The notes: generated by a model from the sequence alone, not told the origin. A stretch of 28,473 nucleotides of DNA from Planctomycetaceae bacterium (GCA_029259875.1 JAJDEK010000127.1:1-28473), one strand, 5' to 3'; positions 7,185-15,842 are shown, numbered from the stretch's first letter. Numbers and translations: made by a program.

Positions 7185-7553
7185 ATGATTCAGATGCAAA
7201 CTGATCTGGATGTGTGTGATAATTCAGGGGCTAAAGTAGCACGCTGCATTAAAGTGCTGGGCGGTACTGGACGCCGAACAGCTGAAGTAGGCGACGTGAT
7301 TGTCGTCAGCATCCAGAAGACACTGGCTGGTAGTGGGATCAAAAAAGGCCAGGTCGTCCGTGGCGTGATTGTCCGCACAAAGTACCCTTGTCGTCGCGAT
7401 GATGGAAGCTATGTAAGATTTGATAGTAATGCGATGGTCTTACTTGATGCTGAGGGGAATCCTCGAGGAACACGTATTTTTGGCGCAGTTGCCCGTGAGC
7501 TTCGAGAACGCAAATACATGAAAATTATTAGTCTGGCAAACGAGGTAGTCTGA
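7185..7553 (+). CDS. rplN: 50S ribosomal protein L14
   Basis: L14 (uL14) sits at the subunit interface near helix 14 of 16S rRNA. The 122-aa protein matches the family throughout: [72 protein letters not shown] and [28 protein letters not shown]. The length is the family standard. Only 2 nt separate its stop from rplX, so the two are likely translationally coupled. Confidence 0.97.
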   Translation: MIQMQTDLDVCDNSGAKVARCIKVLGGTGRRTAEVGDVIVVSIQKTLAGSGIKKGQVVRGVIVRTKYPCRRDDGSYVRFDSNAMVLLDAEGNPRGTRIFGAVARELRERKYMKIISLANEVV

Positions 7554-7555
7554 CA

Positions 7556-7909
7556 ATGAAGATACGACGTGGCGATTCTGTGATCGTAATCACCGGAGCA
7601 GATGCAGGCGATACACCCAGGCGTGTGTTGAACGTAGTAGCTGGTGGTAAAAAAATAACGGTAGAAAATGTGAATCGTGTTTTTAAACACGTAAAGCGTG
7701 GACATCCCAAGAGTCCTCAAGGTGGACGATTGGAAGTAGAAATGCCCATCGATACTTCTAACGTTAAGTTTTATTGTGAAGCATGTAGTACAGCGACTCG
7801 AGTCGGTTATCGCTACATCAAAGATGGCAGCAAAGAGCGGTTCTGTAAGTCTTGCAGTGCATCACTGGGGACAATCAGCCCTGCGAAAGCAAAGTATCAG
7901 CAACAATAA
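7556..7909 (+). CDS. rplX: 50S ribosomal protein L24, zinc-ribbon (C+) form
   Basis: L24 (uL24) starts 50S assembly by binding the 5' end of 23S rRNA. The 117-aa protein has the KOW region (MKIRRGDSVIVITGADAG) and the conserved KRGHPKSPQGGRLEVEMPIDTSNV. The C-terminal half carries CEAC and CKSC, about 24 residues apart, around TRVGYRYIKDGSKERF. Two CxxC pairs suggest a zinc-binding ribbon, known in some bacterial L24 lineages and lost in E. coli. The GAGGT binding site lies inside the end of rplN. Confidence 0.95.
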   Translation: MKIRRGDSVIVITGADAGDTPRRVLNVVAGGKKITVENVNRVFKHVKRGHPKSPQGGRLEVEMPIDTSNVKFYCEACSTATRVGYRYIKDGSKERFCKSCSASLGTISPAKAKYQQQ

Positions 7910-7972
7910 TCAGATTTTGTAGTTTACAGTAAGGAAGGTTGTTCCGAAGCTCGGCCAATCTGAAACAAAACA

Positions 7973-8518
7973 ATGGCAATACCAACACTATTAAAACAAT
8001 ATCGCGAAGAGATTGTCCCAACCTTAAAAGAAAAGTTGGGACGAACCAATGTGCATTCACTGCCACAAATCGAAAAAGTTGTGATCAGTATGGGTGTTGG
8101 CTCAGCAAGTCAAGATCGAAAACGTCTTGGTGAGGTCGCGGACCATCTAACACTACTGGCCGGTCAGAAATCCCAAATTACACGTGCTCGTAAGTCCGTC
8201 GCTGGTTTTAAACTGCGTGAAGGACAAGAAATTGGTTGTCGAGTGACTCTACGAGGAATTCGAATGTATGAATTTCTGGAGCGTCTGATTTCACTTGCAT
8301 TACCTCGTGTGCGTGACTTTCGAGGAGTGAATCCCAAAGCCTTCGATGGTGCTGGGAATTACAGCTTGGGTTTAAACGAGCAAATGGTTTTTCTCGAAAT
8401 TGATCCGGATTCAGTACATTATACACAGGGCATGAATATTACGATTGTGACCACTGCCGCTGATAACCAAGAAGGTCTTCTATTATTGACCGAATTTGGA
8501 ATGCCGTTTCGCAAGTAG
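7973..8518 (+). CDS. rplE: 50S ribosomal protein L5
   Basis: L5 (uL5) binds 5S rRNA and contacts P-site tRNA. The 181-aa protein shows LLKQYREEIVPTLKEKLG, the motif QKSQITRARKSVAGFKLREG, and RVRDFRGVNPKAFDGAGNYSLGLNEQ, all typical. The length is standard. The start ATG 7973 has only a weak binding site. In the usual gene order rpsN (S14) follows; here rpsH follows after 75 nt with no room for rpsN. Confidence 0.96.
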   Translation: MAIPTLLKQYREEIVPTLKEKLGRTNVHSLPQIEKVVISMGVGSASQDRKRLGEVADHLTLLAGQKSQITRARKSVAGFKLREGQEIGCRVTLRGIRMYEFLERLISLALPRVRDFRGVNPKAFDGAGNYSLGLNEQMVFLEIDPDSVHYTQGMNITIVTTAADNQEGLLLLTEFGMPFRK

Positions 8519-8593
8519 TTAATTGTCAACAAATTATTAAAACACCAACCATAAAGTAGATTGTCGGAGAAAAACAGTGAGGGTAGCCAGCTA

Positions 8594-8989
8594 ATGATGA
8601 CAGACCCTATTGCAGATATGCTGACACGAATTCGTAACGCACTGCAAATTGAACGGCCTTATGTAGATATTCCTTCATCTAAAATCAAAGGAGCGATTGC
8701 CGCTGCTTTGCAACGTGAAGGATTTATTTGGGATTATGAGGTTATTGAAAACAGTCCTCAAAATGTTCTACGAGTGAATCTGAAGTACGGCCCCAACGGA
8801 GAACGGGTTATCCAGAAGATCATTCGTGAGAGTAAACCCGGGCGTCGTTCTTATCAGGACTTACGGTCAATGCCAGAAGTTCTGCAGGGACTCGGAATTA
8901 GTATTCTCTCAACGAGCAAGGGCGTGCTCAGTAATCGTGAAGCAAAAAAAGAGGGTGTAGGCGGCGAGTTGCTTTGTACTATCTGGTAA
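8594..8989 (+). CDS. rpsH: 30S ribosomal protein S8
   Basis: S8 (uS8) binds central 16S rRNA and in E. coli represses the spc operon. The 131-aa protein has MTDPIADMLTRIRNAL at the N-terminus and RSMPEVLQGLGISILSTSKGVLSNREAKKEGVGGELLCTIW at the C-terminus, both diagnostic. ATG 8594 and ATG 8597 are equally plausible; AGTGAGGGT (8576-8584) suits 8594. An in-frame TTG at 8561 would add an atypical N-terminus. Confidence 0.95.
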   Translation: MMTDPIADMLTRIRNALQIERPYVDIPSSKIKGAIAAALQREGFIWDYEVIENSPQNVLRVNLKYGPNGERVIQKIIRESKPGRRSYQDLRSMPEVLQGLGISILSTSKGVLSNREAKKEGVGGELLCTIW

Positions 8990-9052
8990 TCCTGAAGTAC
9001 TTTATGACTCTTAGAGATCTGCAGCGTTTTTATTTAACTGGAATTTGAAGTT

Positions 9053-9598
9053 ATGTCTCGAATCGGTAATAAACCAATTCCCGTTCCTAGTGGAGTGGAA
9101 GTTAAAATTGATAGCCCATCAATTTCCGTAAAAGGAAAACATGGTGAGTTATCCTTAAATTTTCATCCTGCTATGAATGTTGAGTTAGATTCGGAAACCA
9201 ATGTACTCAAAGTTTCTCGACCAAATGATGATCGACAAAATCGTGCATTGCATGGTTTAACACGTGCCTTGGTTGCAAATATGATTCAGGGCGTTGAAAC
9301 TCCTTTTGTGAAAAAACTGGAAATCCAGGGTGTCGGTTATCAGGCGACCTTAAACGGTCAAAAGTTAAGCCTACAAGTTGGATTTGCCAATACGATCGTG
9401 CTGGAGGTTCCCAAAGGAGTCATTTGCGAACTACCGAATAGTACAAAGATTGTTGTGACTTCAGCAGACAAGCATGCTGTTGGTCAATTTGCAGCTAATA
9501 TTCGTAGCGTACGTCCGCCTGAACCTTATAAAGGCAAAGGAATACGTTATGAAGGTGAATATGTAAGGCGTAAAGCTGGTAAAGCCTTTGCAAGCTAA
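9053..9598 (+). CDS. rplF: 50S ribosomal protein L6
   Basis: L6 (uL6) sits near the sarcin-ricin loop. The 181-aa protein starts MSRIGNKPIPVPSGVEVKI, has KGKHGELSLNF, LHGLTRALVANMIQGV in the first domain, and the signature VRPPEPYKGKGIRYEGEYVRRKAGKAF at the C-terminus. The length is typical (175-185 aa). The binding site upstream (TTTGAAG) is weak. An 81-nt spacer leads to rplR. Confidence 0.96.
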   Translation: MSRIGNKPIPVPSGVEVKIDSPSISVKGKHGELSLNFHPAMNVELDSETNVLKVSRPNDDRQNRALHGLTRALVANMIQGVETPFVKKLEIQGVGYQATLNGQKLSLQVGFANTIVLEVPKGVICELPNSTKIVVTSADKHAVGQFAANIRSVRPPEPYKGKGIRYEGEYVRRKAGKAFAS

Positions 9599-9679
9599 TC
9601 GTTTTCAGCTACTTATTTGAAAGTAATCTGTTAACAGGCTGGCCTCTGGCGGAACTGTTTTTTAAAAGATGACGGTAAA

Positions 9680-10045
9680 ATGAAATTACAAAAGACCCTG
9701 AAAAAGCAGAAGCAACGACGTGCGTTCCGTATTCGCAACACGGTTCGTAATACTGGTCGTATTCGTTTATCTGTTTATCGCAGTAACAATCATATTTATG
9801 CCCAGTTAATTGATGATACCGCAGGCAATACATTGGTTTCAGCCAGTTCTAAAGATAAGAGTCTTGCTGATGCACTTAAAGACGGTAGTAACATTGCTGC
9901 CGCCGCAAAAGTGGGCCAATTGCTTGGTGAACGAGCCGTCGAAAAGGGGATTAAAGAAGTTGCCTTTGATCGCGGTCCTTATCGATATCATGGGCGAGTT
10001 GCTGCCTTGGCGGATTCTGCTCGAAAAGCGGGATTGGATTTTTAG
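9680..10045 (+). CDS. rplR: 50S ribosomal protein L18
   Basis: L18 (uL18) binds 5S rRNA together with L5. The 121-aa protein has the basic N-terminus [20 protein letters not shown], then [18 protein letters not shown] and the C-terminal signature [26 protein letters not shown]. The length fits. It lies between rplF and rpsE as usual. Confidence 0.96.
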   Translation: MKLQKTLKKQKQRRAFRIRNTVRNTGRIRLSVYRSNNHIYAQLIDDTAGNTLVSASSKDKSLADALKDGSNIAAAAKVGQLLGERAVEKGIKEVAFDRGPYRYHGRVAALADSARKAGLDF

Positions 10046-10084
10046 TAGAGACATCACTCAAAAAAACGAGTTGGAGAAGATATC

Positions 10085-10564
10085 GTGTCAAAAGAAGGTG
10101 GAAAGCAAACGCCAGAAACAGTCATTCAAATCCGCCGCTGTGCCTGCGTGGTAAAAGGGGGGCGTCGGTTTAGTTTTACAGCCTTAGTTGTCGTGGGAGA
10201 CAAACAAGGTCGTGTTGGCTGGGGATACGGAAAAGCAATCGAAGTTCCATTAGCTGTTGATAAAGCCGTTAAACAGGCAAATCGTAGCATGATGCAAGTT
10301 CCAGTTGTTGAGCACACTGTGCCACATGAAGTGATTGGTCGTTTTGGCTCTGCAAAAGTATTATTACTACCAGCTCGTCCTGGTACAGGTATCATTGCCG
10401 GAGCTGGCGTGCGTGCTGTTGTGGAAGCAGTTGGGATCACCGATATTTTCACCAAGAGCCGTGGCTCCAATAACCCGATCAACGTAGTGAAGGCCACCAT
10501 TGATGGACTCTCAAAATTACGAACTCGGGAAGATGTTGCACGTTTGAGAGGAGTTGAGGTCTAA
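10085..10564 (+). CDS. rpsE: 30S ribosomal protein S5
   Basis: S5 (uS5) contributes to decoding accuracy and mRNA entry. The 159-aa protein includes [45 protein letters not shown] and [43 protein letters not shown]. It starts at GTG 10085 after TTGGAGAAG. Its stop codon shares one base with the rplO start (TAATG), so the two are coupled. Normally rpmD (L30) would stand here; it is absent. Confidence 0.96.
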   Translation: MSKEGGKQTPETVIQIRRCACVVKGGRRFSFTALVVVGDKQGRVGWGYGKAIEVPLAVDKAVKQANRSMMQVPVVEHTVPHEVIGRFGSAKVLLLPARPGTGIIAGAGVRAVVEAVGITDIFTKSRGSNNPINVVKATIDGLSKLRTREDVARLRGVEV

Positions 10565-11016
10565 TGATAATTGATGACGTCCATCGCGGAATTAAAAAGC
10601 ACAAAAAACGAAAACGAGTTGGTCGTGGACCTGGTTCAGGGCATGGCAAAACTTCGACTCGTGGACAAAATGGTTACGGAAGTCGCTCTGGTTCATCGCG
10701 CCGCCTAAGCTTTGAAGGGGGTCAGACCCCACTAGCTATGCGAGTTGCGAAACGCGGATTCAACAATAAACAGTTTGCTAAGAAAGTCGCTGTTGTGAAT
10801 GTCTCTTCATTAGAGAAGGCATTTGAAGACGGCGCTGAAGTTACTCCTGAAGTACTGGCTGCAAAAGGCTTGGCTAAGGGACGCTTCGATCAAGTAAAAG
10901 TTTTAGGTAACGGCGATCTCAGTAAAAAGTTAACTGTGACCGCTCATTTGTTTTCCCAGTCAGCTGAGACAAAAATCCAAGCTGCCGGGGGTACTGTAAG
11001 TCGAATTTTGTCATAA
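10564..11016 (+). CDS. rplO: 50S ribosomal protein L15
   Basis: L15 (uL15) is a late-assembly 50S protein. The 150-aa protein has the glycine-rich basic start [33 protein letters not shown], then [23 protein letters not shown], and a globular C-terminus ending in [12 protein letters not shown] 10564 overlaps the rpsE stop by one base, with GAGG just upstream. secY follows after 129 nt, as in most bacteria. Confidence 0.96.
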   Translation: MIIDDVHRGIKKHKKRKRVGRGPGSGHGKTSTRGQNGYGSRSGSSRRLSFEGGQTPLAMRVAKRGFNNKQFAKKVAVVNVSSLEKAFEDGAEVTPEVLAAKGLAKGRFDQVKVLGNGDLSKKLTVTAHLFSQSAETKIQAAGGTVSRILS

Positions 11017-11074
11017 GTTAATAATTCAAGGACTTGATTTCAGCAACTAGCTGCGAGACTCAAACATTCTGCCG

Positions 11075-11088
11075 TCAATCAAAATTGA
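11075..11088 (+). other. Short hairpin in the rplO-secY spacer
   Basis: TCAAT-CAAA-ATTGA is a 5-bp perfect stem 58 nt before the secY start. It is weaker than the other spacer stem-loops of the operon and may be chance. Confidence 0.2.
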
Positions 11089-11145
11089 ACTGACAGCATC
11101 TATCACAAAGCTTTTGCTGAACTATGACACAAAGGACCGCCACCT

Positions 11146-12507
11146 ATGCTCGGTAAATTATTAGTTCTATTCAAAATTCCCGAGCTGCGTAGAAAAATCG
11201 TCCTCACATTGGGACTTTTAGCCATTTATCGAATGGGATTCTGGATTGCCCTACCCTTCGTGAATCAGGCACAACTCGCAAAAACACTAGCTGACTTACA
11301 AAGTCAGGAAGGTGGAATTGGCCAAGTGATGCAGGTCATCTCTTTGTTTTCTGCTTCTAATATTGGCCAGAGTACGATCTTTGGTTTGGGAATTATGCCC
11401 TATATTTCTGCCTCCATTATCTTTCAGTTGATGGGTACGGTCTATCCACCTCTGGAACGCCTCCAGAAAGAAGGAGAGGCTGGCAGAAAGAAAATTAATG
11501 AATATACACGTTACGCTACTGTCGTCATTTGTCTGGTACAGAGCTATTTTTGGATCTCCACACTTTCCGGTGGCTTTGGATCTGGAACCAGTTTGATTTT
11601 AGAAAAGTATGATAACTTCTACTTTCATTTAGTCGCGACCATCACCATGACCACAGGTACGGTCTTCCTGATGTGGATTGGTGAACAAATTGACGCCTAT
11701 GGAATTGGAAATGGAATCAGTTTACTGATTATGGCAGGTATTCTGGCACGAATGCCTCAGGCGGGCTGGAGCTTGATTGAACCAGCGTTTGAAAAAGGAA
11801 TTGCTTTAGGAACTGACACCGGTATTGACCGGTTACTGATATTGGCACTGGTGTTTGTCTTCGTGGTGGTCTGGGTGATTGCGATTACTCAGGGACAGCG
11901 AAGAATTCCTATTCAGAGTGCTAAGCATGTTCGAGGAAGAAAAGTTTCCGGCGGCCAACGCCAGTCACTGCCACTGCGAGTCAATCAAGCAGGTGTAATG
12001 CCGATCATCTTTGCTTCCAGCTTACTGATGTTCCCTTACTTTCTGTTTCATGCGATTAGCCAATGGTCTAGTCTGCCGTTTTGGGCAATGTTAGACGAAG
12101 CATTTCAGCCGATGAGCCGTGGATTTATTTACACAATGTCTTATGTGGTACTGATTTACTTCTTCTGTTACTTCTGGACAGCGATTACATTCAATCCCAA
12201 AGATATGGCAGAGAATCTGAAAGATTATGGTTCTTTTATCCCCGGATATCGTCCGGGAGCGAGAACCGCGGCTTACCTGGAACAGGTGATGGTACGCATT
12301 ACCTATGTCGGGGCAGCATTTCTGTCACTTGTGGCAATTATTCCTACCTTGGTTTCGACCTGGCTGGGAGTCGATTTCCTGGTGGCAAGTTTTTACGGTG
12401 GAACCGGCCTTTTAATTGTAGTTTCCGTGGTATTAGATTTAGTCAATAAAATCGACAGCCATCTGGTCATGCGGAACTATTCAGGACTACTTGAGAGCGA
12501 TCTGTAA
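11146..12507 (+). CDS. secY: Preprotein translocase subunit SecY
   Basis: SecY is the channel of the Sec translocon in the inner membrane, working with SecE, SecG and SecA. The 453-aa protein has about ten hydrophobic segments. It begins with LFKIPELRRKIVLTLGLLAIYRMG and carries the plug region with SLFSASNIGQSTIFGLGIMPYISASIIFQL, the loop ERLQKEGEAGRKKINEYTR, and the cytoplasmic motif PGYRPGARTAAYLEQVMVRITYVGA, whose Arg matches E. coli Arg357. ATG 11146 follows AAAGGA at 11130-11135. Downstream, adk, map and infA, common neighbours of secY, are missing. Confidence 0.97.
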   Translation: MLGKLLVLFKIPELRRKIVLTLGLLAIYRMGFWIALPFVNQAQLAKTLADLQSQEGGIGQVMQVISLFSASNIGQSTIFGLGIMPYISASIIFQLMGTVYPPLERLQKEGEAGRKKINEYTRYATVVICLVQSYFWISTLSGGFGSGTSLILEKYDNFYFHLVATITMTTGTVFLMWIGEQIDAYGIGNGISLLIMAGILARMPQAGWSLIEPAFEKGIALGTDTGIDRLLILALVFVFVVVWVIAITQGQRRIPIQSAKHVRGRKVSGGQRQSLPLRVNQAGVMPIIFASSLLMFPYFLFHAISQWSSLPFWAMLDEAFQPMSRGFIYTMSYVVLIYFFCYFWTAITFNPKDMAENLKDYGSFIPGYRPGARTAAYLEQVMVRITYVGAAFLSLVAIIPTLVSTWLGVDFLVASFYGGTGLLIVVSVVLDLVNKIDSHLVMRNYSGLLESDL

Positions 12508-12518
12508 AGAATAAACGT

Positions 12519-12562
12519 ACAAGTCACTGTGAAAATCCCCAAAAAAGGGGTGTGTCACTTGT
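12519..12562 (+). other. Stem-loop downstream of secY
   Basis: ACAAGT (12519-12524) pairs with ACTTGT (12557-12562) and an inner CCCC-AAAAAA-GGGG (12537-12550) forms the tip, with an asymmetric internal loop between. No T-run follows. It lies just upstream of a candidate promoter for the rpmJ-rplQ part of the cluster. Confidence 0.35.
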
Positions 12563-12588
12563 CGATTTGTGATTGTAAAGTTTATAAT
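12559..12588 (+). promoter_or_regulatory. Candidate internal promoter upstream of rpmJ
   Basis: TTGTCG (12559-12564), an 18-nt spacer and a perfect TATAAT (12583-12588) lie in the 253-nt secY-rpmJ gap. The -10 element is consensus; the -35 matches at 4 of 6 positions. It could give rpmJ-rpsM-rpsK-rpoA-rplQ its own promoter. The rest of this gap (to 12760) holds no gene that I can support. Confidence 0.4.
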
Positions 12589-12760
12589 TTCCTGATTCGC
12601 TCCGCTTCGGGAATTGTACAGGTTTGTTACGAAGCCGGAGTTTGCTCATTTTACGGGCATAACAAATTAAATTACACGGGTTGCAAAAGACGAGCAGTGA
12701 ATTTGCTTGTCGTTGTCTACTCATAATCGTGAACCAAACTTATAGAGAAATCGTAATACG

Positions 12761-12877
12761 ATGAAAGTCCGAGCTAGTGTTAAGCGGATTTGTGAAAGCT
12801 GTAAAGTCATCAGGCGAAAAGGGCGCGTGTATGTCATTTGCTCTTCGAACCCACGCCATAAGCAGCGTCAAGGGTAA
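12761..12877 (+). CDS. rpmJ: 50S ribosomal protein L36
   Basis: L36 (bL36) is a tiny zinc-binding protein of the 50S subunit. The 38-aa product reads [20 protein letters not shown] and goes on to [17 protein letters not shown]. The zinc ligands Cys11, Cys14, Cys27 and His33 (C-x2-C-x12-C-x5-H) are all present, so this is the C+ form. It lies 66 nt upstream of rpsM, its usual neighbour. Confidence 0.96.
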   Translation: MKVRASVKRICESCKVIRRKGRVYVICSSNPRHKQRQG

Positions 12878-12943
12878 TCGTCTCAAGTAGAGTCTCTGTG
12901 ATTTTTATGTTATCAGTTTTTACGTCCAGCGGAGTGAAATAAA

Positions 12944-13330
12944 ATGCCTCGTATTCTCGGTGTTGATATTCCAAATGATAAACCTGTCTGCATTTCCCTC
13001 ACCTATTTGTATGGGATTGGCAGAGTGACAGCGACCGATATTTGTCACAAGTTGAGTATCAATCCTCAGTTGAAAGCAAAAGATTTAACAGACGATGAAT
13101 TAAGTCGGATTGTGAATCTTTTAGATACCGAATATTCCGTCGAAGGGCAATTACGCAGAGCAACACAACAGGACATCGCACGTTTGCGAGATATTCAGTC
13201 TTATCGTGGAGTTCGACATCGTCGCGGTCTTCCCGTGCGTGGGCAGAACACTCAAACAAATGCCCGTACACGAAAAGGTGGGAAGAAAACTGTTGCCGGT
13301 AAAAAAGGTGTTAAGGATGCTCGCAACTAG
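12944..13330 (+). CDS. rpsM: 30S ribosomal protein S13
   Basis: S13 (uS13) contacts the 50S subunit and P-site tRNA. The 128-aa protein begins [26 protein letters not shown] and has the basic C-terminal signature [30 protein letters not shown] 12944 follows GGAGTGA. The length is typical. A 164-nt spacer separates it from rpsK. Confidence 0.96.
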   Translation: MPRILGVDIPNDKPVCISLTYLYGIGRVTATDICHKLSINPQLKAKDLTDDELSRIVNLLDTEYSVEGQLRRATQQDIARLRDIQSYRGVRHRRGLPVRGQNTQTNARTRKGGKKTVAGKKGVKDARN

Positions 13331-13433
13331 ACCTGATGTTCTCAATGCGATTGGCTTTTGTCTTACCAAGATTACAAGAATGTGTTCATAAAAAATTGGT
13401 CGCCATAAGTTTTGGTGGCTGCGATCATAAGAT

Positions 13434-13479
13434 ATTCTAAATATAGAATTTTAGTTTCTGAAAACACGCTGACAGAAAC
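13434..13479 (+). other. Two hairpins in the rpsM-rpsK spacer
   Basis: ATTCTA-AATA-TAGAAT (13434-13449, followed by TTTA) and GTTTCTG-N12-CAGAAAC (13454-13479) lie in the last third of the 164-nt spacer. The second ends just before the rpsK ribosome binding site (CAGGAG) and could modulate its access. The first could act as a weak, leaky terminator. Confidence 0.35.
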
Positions 13480-13494
13480 ACCAGGAGTTTAAGA

Positions 13495-13875
13495 GTGGCT
13501 AAAGTCAAACGAAAAAAAGTGAAACGTCATATCACGAAAGCGGTTGCTTACATTAAAGCAACGTTTAACAATACCACTGTCACCGTTACGGATTTAAACG
13601 GCGATGTTCTCTGCTGGGCAACAGCGGGAACCTCTGGTTTCAAAGGCAGTCGAAAGAGCACTCCTTTTGCAGCCCAGAGAGCTGCAGAAATCTGTGCAGA
13701 AAAAGCGGCTAAATTTGGTGTTAAAGAAATGGAAATTCGCGTCAAGGGACCAGGTTCCGGACGGGAAAGTGCTATCACTGGCTTACAGTCAGCAGGCATT
13801 ACGATTCGGGCTATCGAAGATATTACCCCATTGCCACACAATGGCTGTCGCCCACCAAAAAAACGAAGAGTCTGA
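13495..13875 (+). CDS. rpsK: 30S ribosomal protein S11
   Basis: S11 (uS11) lies in the 30S platform near the mRNA exit. The 126-aa protein has [45 protein letters not shown], and the C-terminal [17 protein letters not shown], all diagnostic. It starts at GTG 13495, 7 nt after CAGGAG. rpsD (S4), which stands between rpsK and rpoA in many bacteria, is absent. Confidence 0.96.
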   Translation: MAKVKRKKVKRHITKAVAYIKATFNNTTVTVTDLNGDVLCWATAGTSGFKGSRKSTPFAAQRAAEICAEKAAKFGVKEMEIRVKGPGSGRESAITGLQSAGITIRAIEDITPLPHNGCRPPKKRRV

Positions 13876-13880
13876 GTAAT

Positions 13881-13968
13881 ATCACTTCTTGTAACGAGGT
13901 GATTCACTTTTTGCTTTTGCAAAAAATTAGGGTTAAAAATAACAAGAAATATGATTTAAGTATCATAT
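13881..13968 (+). promoter_or_regulatory. Three consecutive stem-loops between rpsK and rpoA
   Basis: Three inverted repeats fill most of the 125-nt gap: ATCACTT-N9-AGGTGAT (13881-13903, one G-U pair), TTTTTGC-TTTT-GCAAAAA (13908-13925) and ATATGAT-TTAAGT-ATCATAT (13949-13968). None has a proper downstream T-run on the plus strand. This is the place where rpsD is missing compared with the usual alpha operon. They might be processing sites or tune rpoA translation; neither is shown. Confidence 0.45.
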
Positions 13969-14000
13969 TCTATTGGCTGTGTTCTTTGGAGATTATTTCA

Positions 14001-15017
14001 ATGCGAATCCGTTGGCGAGGACTGGAATTACCAAGCCGTGTCATCCCTGATCGGGACTCAATGACATCTACCTATGGTATGTTTGTAGCCGAACCATTTG
14101 AGCGTGGATTCGGAGCAACCATTGCCAACAGTTTACGGCGTATCCTGCTTTCCAGTCTGGAAGGTAGCTCCGTCACACGTGTCAAAATTCAAGGCGTGCA
14201 ACACGAATTCACAACAATTCCCGGAGTGGTTGAAGACATCACCGAGATTTGTTTGAATTTGAAATCTTTGATCGTCAAGAATTCTAGCTCCACTTCCAAG
14301 ACGCTTCGAATTGAAAAACACGAACGCGGTGTGGTGACTGGAGCCGATGTGATTACCGACGATCAGGTAGATGTGATCAACAAAGATCTGGTCATTGCTA
14401 CAATGACAGACGATGTTCCGCTCAATATGGAAATTACTGTTGAGAACGGGCGTGGTTATTCTCCTGCTTCCGAACATGCACAACACGATCTGGAAGTCGG
14501 CGTCATTCCTTTGGATGCCACTTTTTCTCCTGTTGTTCGTGTACGTTATAAGATTGAAGACACACGCGTCGGCCAACGTACAAACTACGACAAGCTGAAC
14601 TTGGAAATCTGGACTAACGGAACTGTTAAACCAGACATGGCCTTGGTAGAAGCTTCCAAGATTTTGCGAAAGCACCTCAATCCCTTTATTACTTACCGCG
14701 AGCCCGGCCCAGAAATGCCACCGGAAGGCGGACTTAAAGGAATGCTTGATACAACCGGCTATGCTCCGATTGATCTTGAGCTGGAAGAGAAACTCAACCA
14801 GAGCCTTGCCGAGTTGAATCTCTCTGTGCGTGCTACCAACTGTCTTGAGTCCGAAGGAATTAACACCGTTCGTGATCTGGTAGGTAAATCAGAAGACCAC
14901 CTATTACACGTACGGAATTTTGGGGAAACTACTTTGGTTGAAGTTCGTGAACGACTAAGCCAAATCAGCCTGCGTCTTGGTATGAAGATCCCCAACTCCT
15001 CATCACAATCGCGTTAA
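14001..15017 (+). CDS. rpoA: DNA-directed RNA polymerase subunit alpha
   Basis: Alpha dimerises to nucleate RNA polymerase assembly and contacts promoter UP elements through its C-terminal domain. The 338-aa protein has the N-terminal domain with [19 protein letters not shown] and [20 protein letters not shown], and the C-terminal domain (about residues 255-330) with [24 protein letters not shown] and [14 protein letters not shown]. The Arg and Asn matching E. coli Arg265 and Asn268 are kept; the positions of Lys271 and Lys298 are Glu and Thr. ATG 14001 follows TTTGGAGAT. An upstream extension to 13899 is open but does not belong to the family. Confidence 0.97.
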   Translation: MRIRWRGLELPSRVIPDRDSMTSTYGMFVAEPFERGFGATIANSLRRILLSSLEGSSVTRVKIQGVQHEFTTIPGVVEDITEICLNLKSLIVKNSSSTSKTLRIEKHERGVVTGADVITDDQVDVINKDLVIATMTDDVPLNMEITVENGRGYSPASEHAQHDLEVGVIPLDATFSPVVRVRYKIEDTRVGQRTNYDKLNLEIWTNGTVKPDMALVEASKILRKHLNPFITYREPGPEMPPEGGLKGMLDTTGYAPIDLELEEKLNQSLAELNLSVRATNCLESEGINTVRDLVGKSEDHLLHVRNFGETTLVEVRERLSQISLRLGMKIPNSSSQSR

Positions 15018-15097
15018 TCTTAATTGATTCTCGCTTCGTCAGAAAACAACCAACGAGTAATTTACTCTTAGCAATCAGAAGAATTTTGAGTTAAGTC

Positions 15098-15787
15098 ATG
15101 CGACACCGAATGAGAGGCCGAAAACTAGGCCGTAACGCATCACATCGTAAAGCGATGTTCAAGAACATGGCCGCAAGCTTCATTAAGACAGTCAGAATTG
15201 ATGAAGATGCAGAGAATGCTCCAAAGGTTCCAGGGCGTATTACAACGACCATTCAAAAGGCAAAAGAGCTTCGTCCCTTCATCGAGAAGTTGATCACGAT
15301 GGCGAAGAAAGCACAGCCACACACAGAAAACGCTGCACAGTTTGCGACTTCAGCAGATAAAAACTCGAGTGAGTGGAAGAGCTGGCGTGAATCTGAACAG
15401 TGGAACCAATGGAATCAGGCAATCGCTCCTGCATTGAGCTATCGAAGACGGGCATTTTCTGAACTTCGGGATAACGAAGCAGTCGACATTCTGTTCGATG
15501 AAATCGCAGAACGATTTACTGACCGTCCCGGTGGTTACACTCGAATTGTCCGACTGGCGACAGTTCGTCTGGGAGATGCCGGTGAGCAGGCAATCATTGA
15601 GTTTGTAGGCGAACGTGATCGGATTAAACCGAAGAAACGTAGCTCAAGTCTCGAAGAGAGTTCAGAAGCTACGACAGAAGAGTCGGAAGCGGCTACAGAA
15701 GAAGAAGTCGTTGAAGATTCTACTGAAACTGCCACTGCTGAAGAAACGGAACCAAAAGCAGAAGAAGATTCAGAGAAAGAGAATTAA
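15098..15787 (+). CDS. rplQ: 50S ribosomal protein L17 with an insert and acidic C-terminal tail
   Basis: L17 (bL17) lies beside the exit tunnel. The core is clear: [36 protein letters not shown], then [33 protein letters not shown] and [13 protein letters not shown]. At 229 aa it is nearly twice the usual 116-130. Residues about 71-112 form an insert with a Trp-rich part ([19 protein letters not shown]), and residues about 183-229 form a low-complexity Glu/Thr/Ser tail. It is the last gene of the cluster, followed by a strong terminator. Confidence 0.95.
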   Translation: MRHRMRGRKLGRNASHRKAMFKNMAASFIKTVRIDEDAENAPKVPGRITTTIQKAKELRPFIEKLITMAKKAQPHTENAAQFATSADKNSSEWKSWRESEQWNQWNQAIAPALSYRRRAFSELRDNEAVDILFDEIAERFTDRPGGYTRIVRLATVRLGDAGEQAIIEFVGERDRIKPKKRSSSLEESSEATTEESEAATEEEVVEDSTETATAEETEPKAEEDSEKEN

Positions 15788-15842
15788 GCTGCTGAAAGCT
15801 TAATTCGGCTATTCGAAAACGAATGTTCTTGCTAAAATTGAC

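Noticed and set aside
9629..9638. CTGTTAACAG palindrome in the rplF-rplR spacer
   Set aside because: No loop, short, and likely chance; the nearby T-run lacks a proper stem.
12529..12726. 65-codon open frame between secY and rpmJ
   Set aside because: No ribosome binding site, odd composition, overlaps the hairpin and candidate promoter; not a match to map or infA.
13899..14000. N-terminal extension of rpoA
   Set aside because: The family starts at [13 protein letters not shown] with a good binding site at 14001; the extension overlaps hairpins.
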